Assembly: GCA_001632435.1 (NCBI GenBank)
Contig: KV423928.1
Span: forward strand, 216,520 to 280,519
DNA length: 64,000 bases
Origin: Calocera cornea HHB12733
Taxonomy: Eukaryota > Basidiomycota > Dacrymycetes > Dacrymycetales > Dacrymycetaceae
Reading direction: 5' to 3'
The notes beneath the pieces were generated by a model. The model searched no databases, was not told the origin of the DNA, and worked only from the letters and a program-made list of their open reading frames with translations. A program made the position numbers and the translations under genes. Shown here in pieces: positions 1 to 11,041 of this stretch (position 1 is the stretch's first letter; each line of letters starts with the position of its first letter).

Positions 1-1301
1 TCGTGCCAAGCCCCATAGCGTTATCGCGCTCTCGTCCAGCAGGCCGCCTCCGACTTCTTCATCATCCGTCTTTAACTCTGGTCTTGGCGTCCAGCATACC
101 CACAATTCGTGTAGCTCGGGAAGGTTCGACGCGATAGATAGTAGGTCCGCGTCGGTGAATTCGAAGAGTCTGCCAGATACATGGTACACCAAACCGAGAT
201 ACACCAGCTTGTGACAGTCGAGCAGCTCGGCGAGATCTTGCCATTTTCCTGCCGCACTGTCGACTGGAACAACCTCCATGGACAGGTCGAGCCTTCTCAA
301 AGTTTGGTGAAAGGAAGCAATGGCTTTGACCAGTCGATGAGCTTCCTCGAAAGACATGGGTTGCGCGACACTGCAGTTGAAACGACGCAGGGGACCCTTC
401 ATGGTATCTAGTATACCAAGCGTGACGTCGATGTTCTGAGCCAACTCCAGATCTTCCAGTATAGGAAAGCATGGTGCACCGGGAGTGCTTCGTAGGTCCA
501 CAACGCTCGGTTCCGTACTTGATCCCACGGAGGCGGCGATGGCCAGTTTTCGCAGAGATTGTAGACGAGCAAGCTCCAGTAACCCATCGTCCGCCAAAGC
601 CTCCTCATTGCCGATGAAGGTATCGAGCTCCGCAAACTTGGAAAAAAATCCCTTTGATATGAGGCCCAGATCCGTCGATGGCAGGATTAGCTTGAGGCGC
701 TTAAGATGTGGCAACTCTGTCTCGACTCGGAAGAGGACAGCTTCAAGAGGCTCCTGCCAGTCGTTCCCGCTCAGAGTATCGAATTGTTCTGATGTCATCG
801 GTAGGTCCAAGTGGAATTCGACCAGGTCCTTGTGCATGAAATATAGTATGCATAATAGATCCCGTGGATCCGTTGGATGGGAATGAAGCGATGTAAGTTG
901 AGGTAGTATCGGCCGATCTTGGCGAGGTCTCATGGCGACCACGCGATTTAACTTGTCTCGCGTGCGCTTCGTGAACGATCGGAGGGCCAAGCGATCAACA
1001 AGACGGGCGTAGTCTTCGAAATGCGACCAGCGAACCTGCATCACCTATCCCAAGCATTAAGCATCGAGATCCGCTTGGAGAAGCAAAGTAGTACCTTATC
1101 GCTGTCGGTGACTATTTGCAGGAGAGCCAGTATACCGTCATCATCCACTTCATTCCATACTTGAGCTAGGGCTGGCAGACGAAACACCTGGGCAGTGCAT
1201 GCCAAGCTCACAAGATCCTTGGCTTTCGAGTATGATAATATGTGGCGAACAGACTCTGGTACGTGCCATATACGATGCACATGGCCATTGTTGTCGCTCA
1301 T
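1..1301 (-). CDS. F-box-like/LRR protein, copy A (3' end beyond window)
   Basis: The start is the ATG at 1299-1301. The first exon (1301-1095) encodes an F-box-like segment: HRIWHVPESVRHILSY, then DLVSLACTAQVFRLPAL, then VWNEVDDDGILALL. The intron is 1045-1094. The second exon stays open from 1044 to the window edge with no stop, giving 417 visible codons. It is leucine-rich and resembles a degenerate LRR solenoid. Near the edge it reads GLLDESAITLWGLAR, which aligns with GLEDEKSLTVLGLVP of copy D, so roughly 120 C-terminal residues lie outside the window. By family knowledge, F-box proteins dock on Skp1 in SCF ubiquitin ligases and the LRR part would select substrates; that role is inferred here. 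The intron position (just after VTDSDK, phase 0) is shared with copies B-D, which supports common descent by duplication. Confidence 0.72.
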
Positions 1302-1514
1302 AGTCGAGATCGTAACTTATAGGAATAGCCGAAGAGACCCACGCGCGACGCGTGCGAAACATTTCAAGCTGTCGTCGACCCGCGCGGCGACCGCAGGGCA
1401 CGGAAACAATACAGGGCAATAGAACTGGCTATCCGTGACTGGCTATCCGTGACGATCATGACTCATTAACGGACACGTACATGGATGCGTTAAGTAATGC
1501 ATGCCAGATCTCAC

Positions 1515-1701
1515 CGGGTCGCTCTCGACTACTACGTGCAGAAGCGCACCTATACCCGCATCGTTCACCCTCGTTCCAGACGTGGGATAAAGCGGGAAGA
1601 CGAAATACTTTAGAAGTGCATGCGATGCTGACGAGGTGTTTTCACTTTGGAAGTGAGAGAATGTGATGGAAAATCTCCGGCACCTTCCACACGCGGTGCA
1701 T
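1515..1701 (-). pseudogene. Decayed first exon of an F-box-like/LRR gene
   Basis: The minus strand from the ATG at 1701 reads MHRVWKVPEIFHHILSLPK, then a TGA stop, then KHLVSIACTSKVFRLPALSH and VWNE. The match then moves to another frame and continues NDAGIGALLHVVVESDP up to a GTGAGA donor-like site. This is the F-box exon of the neighbouring family with one nonsense change and one frameshift. No second exon was found downstream, so it is a truncated relic rather than a gene. Confidence 0.7.
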
Positions 1702-2323
1702 CGTGGGAGCCGTTTCTGACATCGTCGAGGTGATCGTTCAAAGAAGGGCGCGTCCTCGCATTCCGCGACGGGCCTGAAATTTCGCAGCGGGTCGTGTGAC
1801 TCGCGTCGTCCTTCCGCATTGCTCGTGACTCCTTGGCATCTAAGCAACAAGGCACGGTCTGTATGGCATAGTTCATCTCGCCCTAGATCTGTTCATCGCC
1901 CGCTTGATGGCTGATGTCTTACTCAAGAACAGGATCCACGATGTGTATAGGAAGTGGATATGGCATTAGGGTAATGAATCCCGTAACTAGCTGACGATAT
2001 GCAGAGATGGCGGAAATGGAACGATGATGGGACCCAGTAGTGCTGCCGCAGGTAGCCAGAACATGAGTCTGGCATCAGATAGAAAAGTGAAATACGACCG
2101 AGCATTGTCTAGTGTCTGGTCGAAACCGTAAGTCCTTGAAGGAGCAATGATAGACGCGCCCCATACATACCATACGCGACGTTCCGAGGCGACATCCCGA
2201 GGATGGATGATTGAAAGTTGCGGAAGTGAAGCCCTGCGATTGAGGATATGTTGGGAATGATCTTGTATGTCAGATAGGACGAACCTCCGTATTAACGCCG
2301 CGCATCCCCTGACTGCCATCACC
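1702..2323. other. Intergenic, no gene recognised
   Basis: This lies between the F-box relic and copy B. Short open frames exist on both strands, but none carries the F-box family motifs or any other recognised domain. Confidence 0.4.
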
Positions 2324-3990
2324 TTACTCCTGCTTCAACCTCACTTCCAGGTCATCCAGCACGCTCGGGCGTTCCAGCGTATCGAATTGCTTGAAGTCTT
2401 CGACTAGGCGCTTGTGTGTTCGTATTGTATCCGATAGCAGGATGACTTGAGCAAGATCGACGTTTTGGGGAAGCTGTTCGGATGAGTCGAACGGGTTCTT
2501 GAGTTCCAGCTTGACCTTAGGAAGCCAGACGCTGAGAAAGAGTGCGACGTCGAAAGGTGACTCTATATATGGCTGTTGCATTGAAATAAAAAATATCTCG
2601 AGTGATGGAAGTTAACGCAGGATCCGTAGAGACAAGGGCAGACATATGTAAGCTCGTGACATGTAAGCTGGTCAGGTGGACGCAGGTCGTGAATAGGCCT
2701 CGGGCTCCGGTAAGGGATATTGCCGTTTCGTCGTGAAGCCCACCAATCTGAATGGGATCGTCTGGTCCGGTCGGTTGTTTTGGTCGCCAGCAGATACTCA
2801 ACTTCTCCAGATTCGGCCATGCTTCTGCCATTGATTCGAAGTCGCTGTCGGAGATGCGAAAGGGCCCGGCAGCCAAATAGTAGCGAAGCCTGAGCTCCTC
2901 GAGCTGATGACATGATAGGAGAGTCGCCATGCTATGCCACCCGCCCTCTTCCCCAATACATACCACGTCGCGAAGATCCAACGAAAATAGGGACAAGGTG
3001 CTGCTGAAATACGAGATTACATCGAAAAGCTTCCCCAGGTCGTTGGGTGACACTGCGCGCGGCAGGTAGATGCCGATGTTCTTCAAGGGTCCAGTCACGA
3101 GCTCTATGATGGTGGTAGTTTCCAGCAGGGGCAGATACAAGAAGAGAACTTCGAGAGAATCCAAAAAATGTGGGTCCGAATCGCAGCTCAGCTTGGGTAG
3201 ATCCGGATGCAAATCGTGATGGTTGACCTTCGTAAGGGCTAAGAGAGTCAGCTTAGGAAGACGGGATGCAGAACCAATGACATCGACTCTGGCGAGTATG
3301 TCGTTCGAAATGAAGCTGGTGAGATTTGTCGTTTGGGACAAGAGTCTTCCGAGGGATGAGCTCAGTGACAATCCTTGAGGAAGTTTCAGGTTGAGGGTAT
3401 GGAGGGTATTCGACTCTGACTCGATGCGGTAGAGGAACGCGTGTATAGAGTGTTCAAGCCTGCTCGCCACTTTCGAAGACCTCAGATCCCAGGGCATGTC
3501 TAACTGGAGGACCTGGAGCGCGGGGTGCATCAGGCCTAGCGCCCATGCAACAGTCCTTGAGCCCTTCTCCACAGTGATATAGAGACTTTGAAGATGTGGG
3601 AGAATCGGAAGATGCTGAGCAGATCGCATGGTCATGACAGAGTAGAGTTTCAGTTCTTCAATGTGGTTGAGGTGTCTAACGGTCAACCGTGCTTCCATGA
3701 TAAGCCTTGCATATTCCTGGAATTTGTTCCAGCGCGCAGAGTATGCCTTTTACCCTGTTCAGTTCTCAGTTCGGGCTGAGAAGAAAGCAGCTTACACCGT
3801 CGCCATCAGCGATGACACCAACGAGCGCAAATAGTGCCTTTTCGTCAACCTTCTCCCACACGTGCGACAATGCTGGTAGGCGAAAGGACGATGCCGTAGA
3901 GGCAAAGTTCACGAGATCAGGCTTGGTCGTGTAGCCACAAATCATATGAACGAGCTCCGGGTTCTCCCATATACGATGCAGCCGTTCCAT
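2324..3990 (-). CDS. F-box-like/LRR protein, copy B, with a one-base frameshift
   Basis: The start is the ATG at 3990 (MERLHRIWENPELVHMICGY). Exon 1 is 3990-3796, the intron 3747-3795, and exon 2 begins at 3746 (AYSARWNKFQEYARL). Exon 2 is open and LRR-like down to about 2588, where the family frame is lost at a run of six A on the plus strand (2588-2593). The family C-terminus then continues one frame over, from 2581 to a stop at 2324 (ESPFDVALFLSVWLPKVKLE...). Counting the run one base shorter makes this segment equal in length to the matching part of copy D. Either this is an early pseudogene or the homopolymer was miscounted. The codon four positions before the ATG is ACA where copy A has its ATG, so the start may have moved. 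The F-box/SCF role is inferred from family resemblance. Confidence 0.65.
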
Positions 3991-4710
3991 ATTATCAGAT
4001 GTACGTTGTGGTACTGCGCAGAGAGTGTTCGACTGCACAGTATTGGAGAGACCTGTACGGAATAGTACGGTGTCCCCTAGCTCTTGCTAGAGAGTACGAT
4101 TGTACGAAGTCCACTCGGGATCAAATTTCTGCCACTGAAAGGCTATGGAAATGTGATGCTTATTCCGATTCCCCCAACGAAAGGAGGGAAGGAATCGGTT
4201 ACTGGCAAAGGGACGACAAAACTGGCGGAATCTCGGAGTTTTACCATCCTGCTGGTGGCTGTGCAGTTATTCTTCCTTTTCGTCGCCGCCTCAATTGTCT
4301 CCATTTTGTCCCGCACTCGTTTTCCCCGAGGCCCGGAGGGACAGTCGGACGGAGCGAGCGGAGTCCGAATGGCCCGGCGGGCTCAAAGGGGAATCGGCAG
4401 CGGCGAGTGCAGCGAGCCCTTACCCAAAGTTAGAATTTGCCTGCGTTCTTCGGGAGCTAGGGGCTTGCCGGCGCACAGCTCGGCCCCTCCTCTAGTGTCA
4501 TCGCGCGACCCGTCCTTTCTTTTCCCTGGATGCGGCGGCAAGCACCGGCCGCACCCACGCGCCCCTTTCACCCCAGATATCTTCACGTCCACTATCCGCT
4601 TACGATGCATCTTAACCAGTTTTCATGACCGCTCCGGAGCTCAGCTCAAATCAGTCGTTTTCTAGTCCATCGCCGTTCACCAACTTCGGATCGTAGGATG
4701 CTCCAAGGTC
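3991..4710. other. Intergenic with a GC-rich tract
   Basis: No gene was recognised between copy B and the thioesterase relic. The stretch from about 4315 to 4590 is markedly richer in G and C than its flanks and looks unlike the surrounding F-box DNA. Its open frames are not convincing as protein. Confidence 0.4.
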
Positions 4711-5121
4711 ATGCGGACCCCGCTCATGGGGGACGAGTCAGAGAACGTCAAGGTCGCACCAGCAGCCTTCAAGTAGGACGGTCCGGCTTCGGCTGAGACG
4801 CGCGACAAGGCCAGCGATTTGCGCTAGTAAACGTCAAGGAGGAAGAGCTATCTGGAGGGTAGAAAAGACAAAGGGCTGAGATCGGCAGTATGAGGTGACA
4901 GTTACGGAGGGACTGCTTGAGCGGGATCACCGGGTTCTTGAGTCGAACTTGCACCGCGCACTGGATCGATTCGTGCGTTGTCTATGCTTGCTACGGTGCT
5001 GATCTGACCATTCTGTCAAAGATGTCGTAGCCTTACGCTGAGCGGTCTGGATCTTCCAGACAGCAGCACGCTTCCCAGCGCTTTTCTCAGGTTGAGCGCT
5101 GCGTACTAAGCGCCTGATCAC
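4711..5121 (+). pseudogene. Decayed hotdog-thioesterase gene copy
   Basis: This stretch aligns by eye with the intact thioesterase gene at 9787-10516. It opens with an ATG and GDESENVKVAPAAFK, matching NAPEDVKAATAFK. A stop (TAG) then replaces the TGG codon that follows, and about 30 bases of the intact gene are missing. Shared DNA resumes at GCGCGACAAGGCCAGCGATT and continues through the block around the HGG motif, the intron region (CTGGATCGATTCGTGCGTT) and the second exon (AGCACGCTTCCCAGCG). Several frameshifts are present. Because the intron is kept, the copy arose by DNA duplication and not by retroposition. Confidence 0.75.
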
Positions 5122-5165
5122 ACACCAATGGTCATAGGCATGTCCTTTGAGACGCAAGTCTAAAC

Positions 5166-5342
5166 CTTATCGTTATCTGTGACTATTTGTAGGAGGGCTA
5201 GTATACCAACATCGTCGACTTCATCCTATACTCGAACCAGGGCTGGCTGACGAAACGTCTGTACTAAGTTCGGGGGGTCGTTCCTGTTTGAGTATAACAA
5301 GATGCGGGGACTGGGCTCTGGTACATCCCATATAGTGTATAG
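5166..5342 (-). pseudogene. Second decayed F-box first exon
   Basis: The minus strand reads YTIWDVPEPSPRILLYSNRN, then a scrambled ACTA-like stretch, TFRQPALVRV, a TAG stop in place of Trp, and DEVDDVGILALLQIVTDNDK. It stops exactly where the family's conserved donor should be (AAG|GT). It is closest to copy A (VDDDGILALLQIVTDSDK). No ATG or second exon was found, so it is a relic. Confidence 0.75.
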
Positions 5343-5722
5343 ATCTCTGCAAGAACTGCCGCCGTTCATGTACTCCACCAGCGCTGCGAGGGTGAAAGTA
5401 CTACCGCTTGACTACTACCCTCTCGCACCGTTTAGGGAATCTGTTGCATTAAATGGCAATACTCAGGTAGTACATGGTTTGCTCAGAGTATCGTCATTGA
5501 CAATCAGCTTATGAGCAGTACTGAGATGTGCCGGTCGGAGCAAAGAAGGAAACGTTGCAGAATGGTATGTGTATGGGAGAGCTTGGCATAGCGCACAGTG
5601 GTTTCATTGTCTCGGTGTCCTTAGAGCAATTATGTGAAGGCGGTAGCAGACAGGCGACCTTGTAAGTGGTGAACATATGACTCGAAAGAGTGAGACGTGG
5701 TCGTGCACCTCAGTAAATTGCC
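5343..5722. other. Intergenic, nothing recognised
   Basis: The short gap between the F-box relic and the 3' end of copy C. I see no family motif or structured element here. Confidence 0.35.
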
Positions 5723-7424
5723 TCAGTCGTAGAGAGCCAGATCTTGCAAATCTTCGGGTGCTTCAATTTCGTGGAATGCATTCGGATTGCTGAGAAGCTT
5801 GGAGCGGTCCTTTTGGAACTGTATCAGAGCGGTGACGAGGGCGACACGGTGGCCAGCAGGCGAAGCACGTAGTATGGCAGTCTGCTCGTCACTATGTGGA
5901 TCATCGATCTTGAAGTCTATCTTTGGTGCGCAGTGCGCCAGAAGAAGAGCAACATGATAAGGCGACAGGATGTGAGGGTATTCCAGCTGCAGCAGGAAAG
6001 ATCGATTTATGGTGCTTAGCCCGCGGAGGGAGTCTGGAAGACGGGAGAGATCCAAAGGGGTGAGATGGATGTACGCAAGTGAGTTGCATGCCTTGATCAT
6101 GCGCAGCAAGCCCATGATTGTGAGCTGTGTTTCATCATCCAGCCCAAATAGTGCCTCTCCGCCTTCATATTCCGGCAACTGTTTTGGCTTCCAGCGTACT
6201 TCGAATTCAACCAAACGCGGCCATGCTTGCTGTATGTGAAAGAGGTGTCCATCGGAAAACCGGAACTGCCCATGCCGAAGTTGGTAGTTCATCCAGATTC
6301 CGCACAGGTTTCTGCAGCGATGCAATACAGATAGCTCGTCCCATCCGGCTCTATGGCCATTCTCCATTGTCACATCAAAGAGATGAACGTGTAGAAGCTC
6401 CAATGATGTGTGAAAGGAGGCAATGCTTTTGAGCAGACGTGAGAGCTGACCAGATACGACTTCTTCCTCAATGGAAACGTCCAGTTCAACAAGGTTGCTG
6501 CCAAGATAATTGAGCAGAGCAATCGTCTCTTTTGCTGGTTGGTTGAGGTATAGAAAGCGAAGTTGGGAGAAGGATGGCGTTTTTGCGGTCTTCGTAATCT
6601 GTTCGGTATCCCATGGATGACCTCGTGAAACAAAATCACTGAAACGGAGGATAGTGAGTGAGGGTAAACGTCCCAGCGTCAGGATTGATTGAACCGTGAA
6701 CGTGTTTGGATCGCCAGCGTATTCGCGCAAAGCCTTCATATTGGAGAATAGTCTCTTGCAATCCACGGTAAAAGCTTGTAGACCGTCGGGGGGAATGAGC
6801 TTGAGCGTGACTAGCGATGGACAATCTTCATGCAGCCGAAGAAGGAAGGTCTGTATCTGGATGTTCCATTGCTGCTGAAGATTATCGTCGATTTCGTCGT
6901 CGGCCAGATCCATATTGATGTCCAACGAAAGGTGCTCGAGTTGCGGGTGCAGTAAGGATAGAGCACATCCAAGATCCCCGGGGGTTGTAGGTCGAACCTT
7001 GAGTGAGCTGATTGAAGGCAGCATAGGACGGGTACGGCGAGACGGCCTCATTGATTCGACTAGGTGGAATTTGTGGTGATGATCAGGGCCAAGAGAACGG
7101 ATGTCGACATTTTGAACCAGTCCAGCGTATCTCTGAAACGTCTCGAAGCATTGTTCCATTCTCTTTTCAGGAGTATTAGAAACCGGCATAAGCAGAAGGA
7201 ATAGGTCATACCCCATGGCCATCAAGGACAATGTCAAGGAGACACCGAATAGCTCCATCGCTGGCACTTTGCCAAAGCAGCGACGCCGCTGTCCAGCGAA
7301 AGCGACGTGCTGTGCATGCCATGGCGACAAGTTCAGGACCGTCCATGTGACGCAGTATTTGAAGCACAACTTCGTTGATGGCCCATATCGGATGCCGAGC
7401 AATGAGCCTGAGCACCACCATCAT
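5723..7424 (-). CDS. F-box-like/LRR protein, copy C
   Basis: Two exons, 7424-7212 and 7162-5723, joined across a 49-base intron (7163-7211), give 550 residues and end in ALYD. Exon 1 encodes an F-box-like segment (PIWAINEVVLQILRHMD, LVAMACTARRFRWTAASLLW). Exon 2 is an LRR-like, leucine-rich solenoid containing repeated PSL/L..LRFL motifs and the family block GLDDETQLTIMGLLRM. The acceptor AAAAG is like that of copy B. The F-box segment is the most diverged of the array (INEVVLQ in place of the usual PELVHMI). A role as an SCF substrate receptor is inferred from family resemblance only. It is the downstream neighbour of copy D on the same strand. Confidence 0.75.
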
Positions 7425-7775
7425 GAGCGTTCTCCGTGAGGTGGATGGTGAAATGCAGAGAAGGGAGGAGTCGAACCAAGTTAAGACTCAGAAAGCACAA
7501 CGGAGACAAATGAGGTGCGAGTCAGAATTGCAGGGTTGCCACAATTCCGCACCACTTTCTGGAAAGTTCCATGCGTAAAACTGAGGGATGACGTGTTCAA
7601 GTGGCACTCAGCAGAAGGAGGGCTGACAGGGGCCGGCTCATGCTGAGATGTGTTGCTCATTGTCTGTGATTGAACCATAGCTGTGCCACAAAATTTGTAG
7701 AATACAACAGCAAATACTTGGGCAATACGATGAATAGTCTGCGTATAGAGAACACTGTAGAGTCCCTTACCAACA
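7425..7775. other. Spacer between two F-box-like genes
   Basis: This holds the 5' flank of copy C and the 3' flank of copy D, both on the minus strand. No separate gene was found. Confidence 0.4.
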
Positions 7776-9483
7776 TCATGGCTTCAATTTCATCATTTCA
7801 ACAAAGCGATTTGTGAATTCGGGTGTCTCGAGGTGGTCGAATGGAATGCACTGTTCCACCATTCGTCGATGGCAGCGGAATGATTCCATAATAACCATGA
7901 TGAAAGTGATCTGTCGACCATTGTCGGAAGAACGAAGAGCTTGTGTTGCTTCCTCATCGTCTGGCTCGGACAAGTCCAGGTATCCATCTAGCAGCCAGCT
8001 GCTTAGGAACAGAGCCACCTTGAATGGGAACAAGATTTCCATGGATTGCGTTGTAATATGAACGGCGCGTTCAATGACCACAATCTCTGAGGGAGGATGA
8101 CCTCGCACATCTTCGGCGTTGATGCTGGTGAGATGAATGTATTGCAGTTTCGAGCAGGCCTGCAGTAGGGGAACCAGGCCGAGTACCGTTAATGACTTCT
8201 CATCCTCGAGACCGCCAACAGCATCGTTTGATTGACCCTCGGCTAAGGGGGTCTTTGGCATCCACCCAATGGACAGGTGACGCAGTTGATTGTAGCTCTG
8301 CGCTACTCCCAGCAGGTCCTCGTCCGAAAACTGAAAGGTATGGCCAGGAAGCTGATAAACGATCGCGAGGCGCTCCACTTTGTTGCACCGTGCCAGCTTT
8401 GCAAGGTCTTTCCAGCTTCCAAAATTCTTCTCGCGTGGCAGTACGTCATACAAATTGAGACACAGCTCCCGCAACGTTAATCGAAATCGTGATACGACCG
8501 TTGCAAGTTGTTGCACTTCTTTGGGTGATGTGGAGCTCTCGATTGTGCACGTGAGGGTTCGCAATGGGCCAGTGACGACCGACAGGAGAGCATTGATGAT
8601 GCGGGCAGTGTGATCCAATCGCAAATCCTCCAATACGCCAAAGGCACCCGCGTTGAGGTAACTTTGCTCGCTTTTGAAATTTAGAACCATGTCGTTATCG
8701 CAGTAGGTGATGAAGTGCATTTTCTTCAGCATAGGCTTGTGCGCCAATGCCTGGATGCCCTCAATAGTGAAGGTATCGATATCACCGATGAAAGTAGACA
8801 GCTGAGCAAGGTGAGAAAGGAAGTCAATTGGCGGGGGCTGGGGCTCGTCACTCGGAGGCAAGTATCGAAGGTGCTTGAGGTTCATACATTCTGTCTCCAG
8901 TCGAAAGACGAGAGCTTGGACAATCTGCCGCCACTCCGATGCGAGTGATTCTTCCATGCCGTCCGTTAGATTTATGGGATGGTGGAACTCGAGCTCTTCT
9001 AGATTGACATGCATCAATTGAAGGGCGCACAGAAGACTTCCCGGGTCCGTTGGATAGCAAGCGAGCGACTTCAGTCGAAATAGAATGGGAAGATGTTGGT
9101 GTGGTCTCATGGCAGCCACGCGATGCAGGTCTGCTTGTGCCTCCTTAGGCAACGAGATGATGTGGGCATGGTCTATGCAGGCGGCGTATTCGTCGAAGCG
9201 CGCCCACCGCACAGCCATGGCCTGCAAAAGCAAGATTGAAACAAAGGCGTCGGAGTGGGCGAAGGGAGCGTACCTTGTAATCTACGGTCACGAGACGTAA
9301 CAATGCCGCAATGCCTTTATCGTTTACTACCTTCCATACATGGGACAGAGCAGGCAGACGGAATACTCGTGCAGTGCACGCCATGCTGATACGACTTCCT
9401 GCATCCATATAGGACAATACGCAATGTAGGAGCTCCGGTATGCTCCATATTCGATGGATTACGGTGTCGATTGCTTCGCTCAT
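7776..9483 (-). CDS. F-box-like/LRR protein, copy D
   Basis: The ATG at 9483 begins MSEAIDTVIHRIWSIPELLH. Exon 1 (9483-9274) carries the F-box-like segment MACTARVFRLPALSHVW and KGIAALLRLVTVDYK. The intron is 9222-9273 and exon 2 is 9221-7776, giving 551 residues. The C-terminal part is LRR-like and ends in EMMKLKP. This is the cleanest copy of the array and the best reference for judging the damaged ones. Function is inferred: F-box proteins link Skp1-cullin ubiquitin ligases to substrates, and large lineage-specific families of such proteins are common in agaricomycetes. It is divergent from the thioesterase gene that starts 303 bases away. Confidence 0.78.
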
Positions 9484-9786
9484 AGTCGGTATGGGAGTAT
9501 GGTGTGACTGAACAGTTACTGTGCGGCAAGCCCCGCGCGACTTGTCGGAGTTGGCCGGCTGGGAGCAACCAGGCACTCGCGTACTACGGAAGCCAATCGC
9601 GTTGCACGGGCGGGCCCAGGCTACCATCCGCAACGCCTCCGTCCACCAACTGGGCTATTACCGGTCCCTGCCAATGTCCAAAGTTCCACAGAACGACAGG
9701 AACGACGGGCATTCAGCGCGAGATCGCTTTGCCGGGCACTGTCCTTGAATCTCTGCCATTTTCGATTACAGACTGGTCCTACCACG

Positions 9787-10516
9787 ATGAGCTCCTCGAC
9801 GCACCTTGCCGGGAACGCGCCGGAGGACGTTAAGGCCGCCACTGCGTTCAAGTGGGACAACTGGCTCGGTGGACCCGGTGCTCCGGGCTTCGGTCGAGAG
9901 GCGCGACAAGGCCAGCGATTCACGACACTAAACATCAAGGAGGAATATCTTCCTGGCGGGCAGAAGAGGCGAACGGCAGAGACCATCCATGAGGTGACGG
10001 TCACGGAGGACTGCTTGAACGGGATTGGGTTCTTGCATGGAGGGTGCACCGCGTACTGGATCGATTCGTGCGTTATCTACGGTTACCGAGAGAGCTATCT
10101 TCTTAAGTATCTACCACAGATGCTCCAGCATTGCGCTGAGTGCCTTGGATTCTCCAGACGAGAGCACGCTTCCCAGCGTTTCCCTCAATCTGAGCGTCAC
10201 GTACCACGCGCCTGCTCCTCTGTATGCATACACTCGCCCTCCTGCCCGACCCAGTCACTCACTTCATGACAGAGGCGCAAAACTTCGGCTCATATCAAAC
10301 GTCGTCGCGTTCAGCGCCCGTGTCCAAACGGTCCGATGCGAGGTTTGGGACGTCTCCGAGCCTATCCACAAGATCGTGGCGAGCGCGACGCATATCAAGA
10401 TGCGTCGAGTAGGCAAATCCGCGATGGACACCCAAGCTGCACACTGGCGAGAGGAGAGGTACAGCGGTCGGCGGCTCGAGCGGTCTGCCCCGTCAATAGA
10501 GAAGGCAAAGCTGTGA
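9787..10516 (+). CDS. Hotdog-fold thioesterase (PaaI/ACOT13-like)
   Basis: Three exons, 9787-10067, 10120-10221 and 10273-10516, sum to 627 bases (208 residues). The key block is LNGIGFLHGGCTAYWIDS, the N..G..HGG...x.D pattern of 4HBT thioesterases that surrounds the active site. It is followed across intron 1 by LPSVSLNLSVTYHAPAPL and across intron 2 by GAKLRLISNVVAF...VRCEVWD, the expected central strands. By family, such enzymes hydrolyse acyl-CoA thioesters; the substrate is unknown. Both introns are about 51 bases, and intron 1 uses a GTGCGT donor. The C-terminal 30 residues are unusual for the family and another intron could be hidden there. A decayed copy lies at 4711-5121. Confidence 0.82.
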
Positions 10517-11041
10517 TTGGAAGCCGTCGATGCTCCGATCCAACCAAGCCAGGCAGCTCGGAGACGCGCAAGCGAACTACATATCTCCATCGCTCGACGC
10601 ACCCACCTCGGTCCACCAGCGAGCCAGCAGCGCGTGTATATGCACATCCCGTAACAATCGGGCGATCAACGAGTCTAGGCGTTGTACCATTGTAGGGTAC
10701 GGGGAGATGGCTGAACATGCTGTAATTCGGTCTCATAGTTATTATGCAATGAGCACACTTGTATCACTGCAGAAGGCGGCGCGTGAGTGACCAGCCATCT
10801 CCTCGCTGCTTCCCCCCTCTCTGCCCTCGGTTCCTGGACTCAGACACCATTGTAGGGTCGGAATAGGACGGACAAGTAGAGAAGACCATGGTACAGATGA
10901 ATGTGCATTGCAATACGCTGCGTCTAAAGATGAGATCCTGGATGTAAGGCCATCGGGCTGGAATACATGATATAACAGTCGTGCAAGGGTACTGTGAACG
11001 AAAGACTGAGCCGAAACAGGCAAGGAGCACGGTCTAACGGC
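10517..11041. other. Convergent intergenic spacer
   Basis: The gap between the 3' ends of the thioesterase gene (plus) and ARB1 (minus). It probably holds both 3' untranslated regions. No further gene was recognised. Confidence 0.45.

Noticed and set aside
5901..6432. Several short frames opposite or within F-box copy C
   Set aside because: They lie inside a 480-codon exon in a clear family frame.
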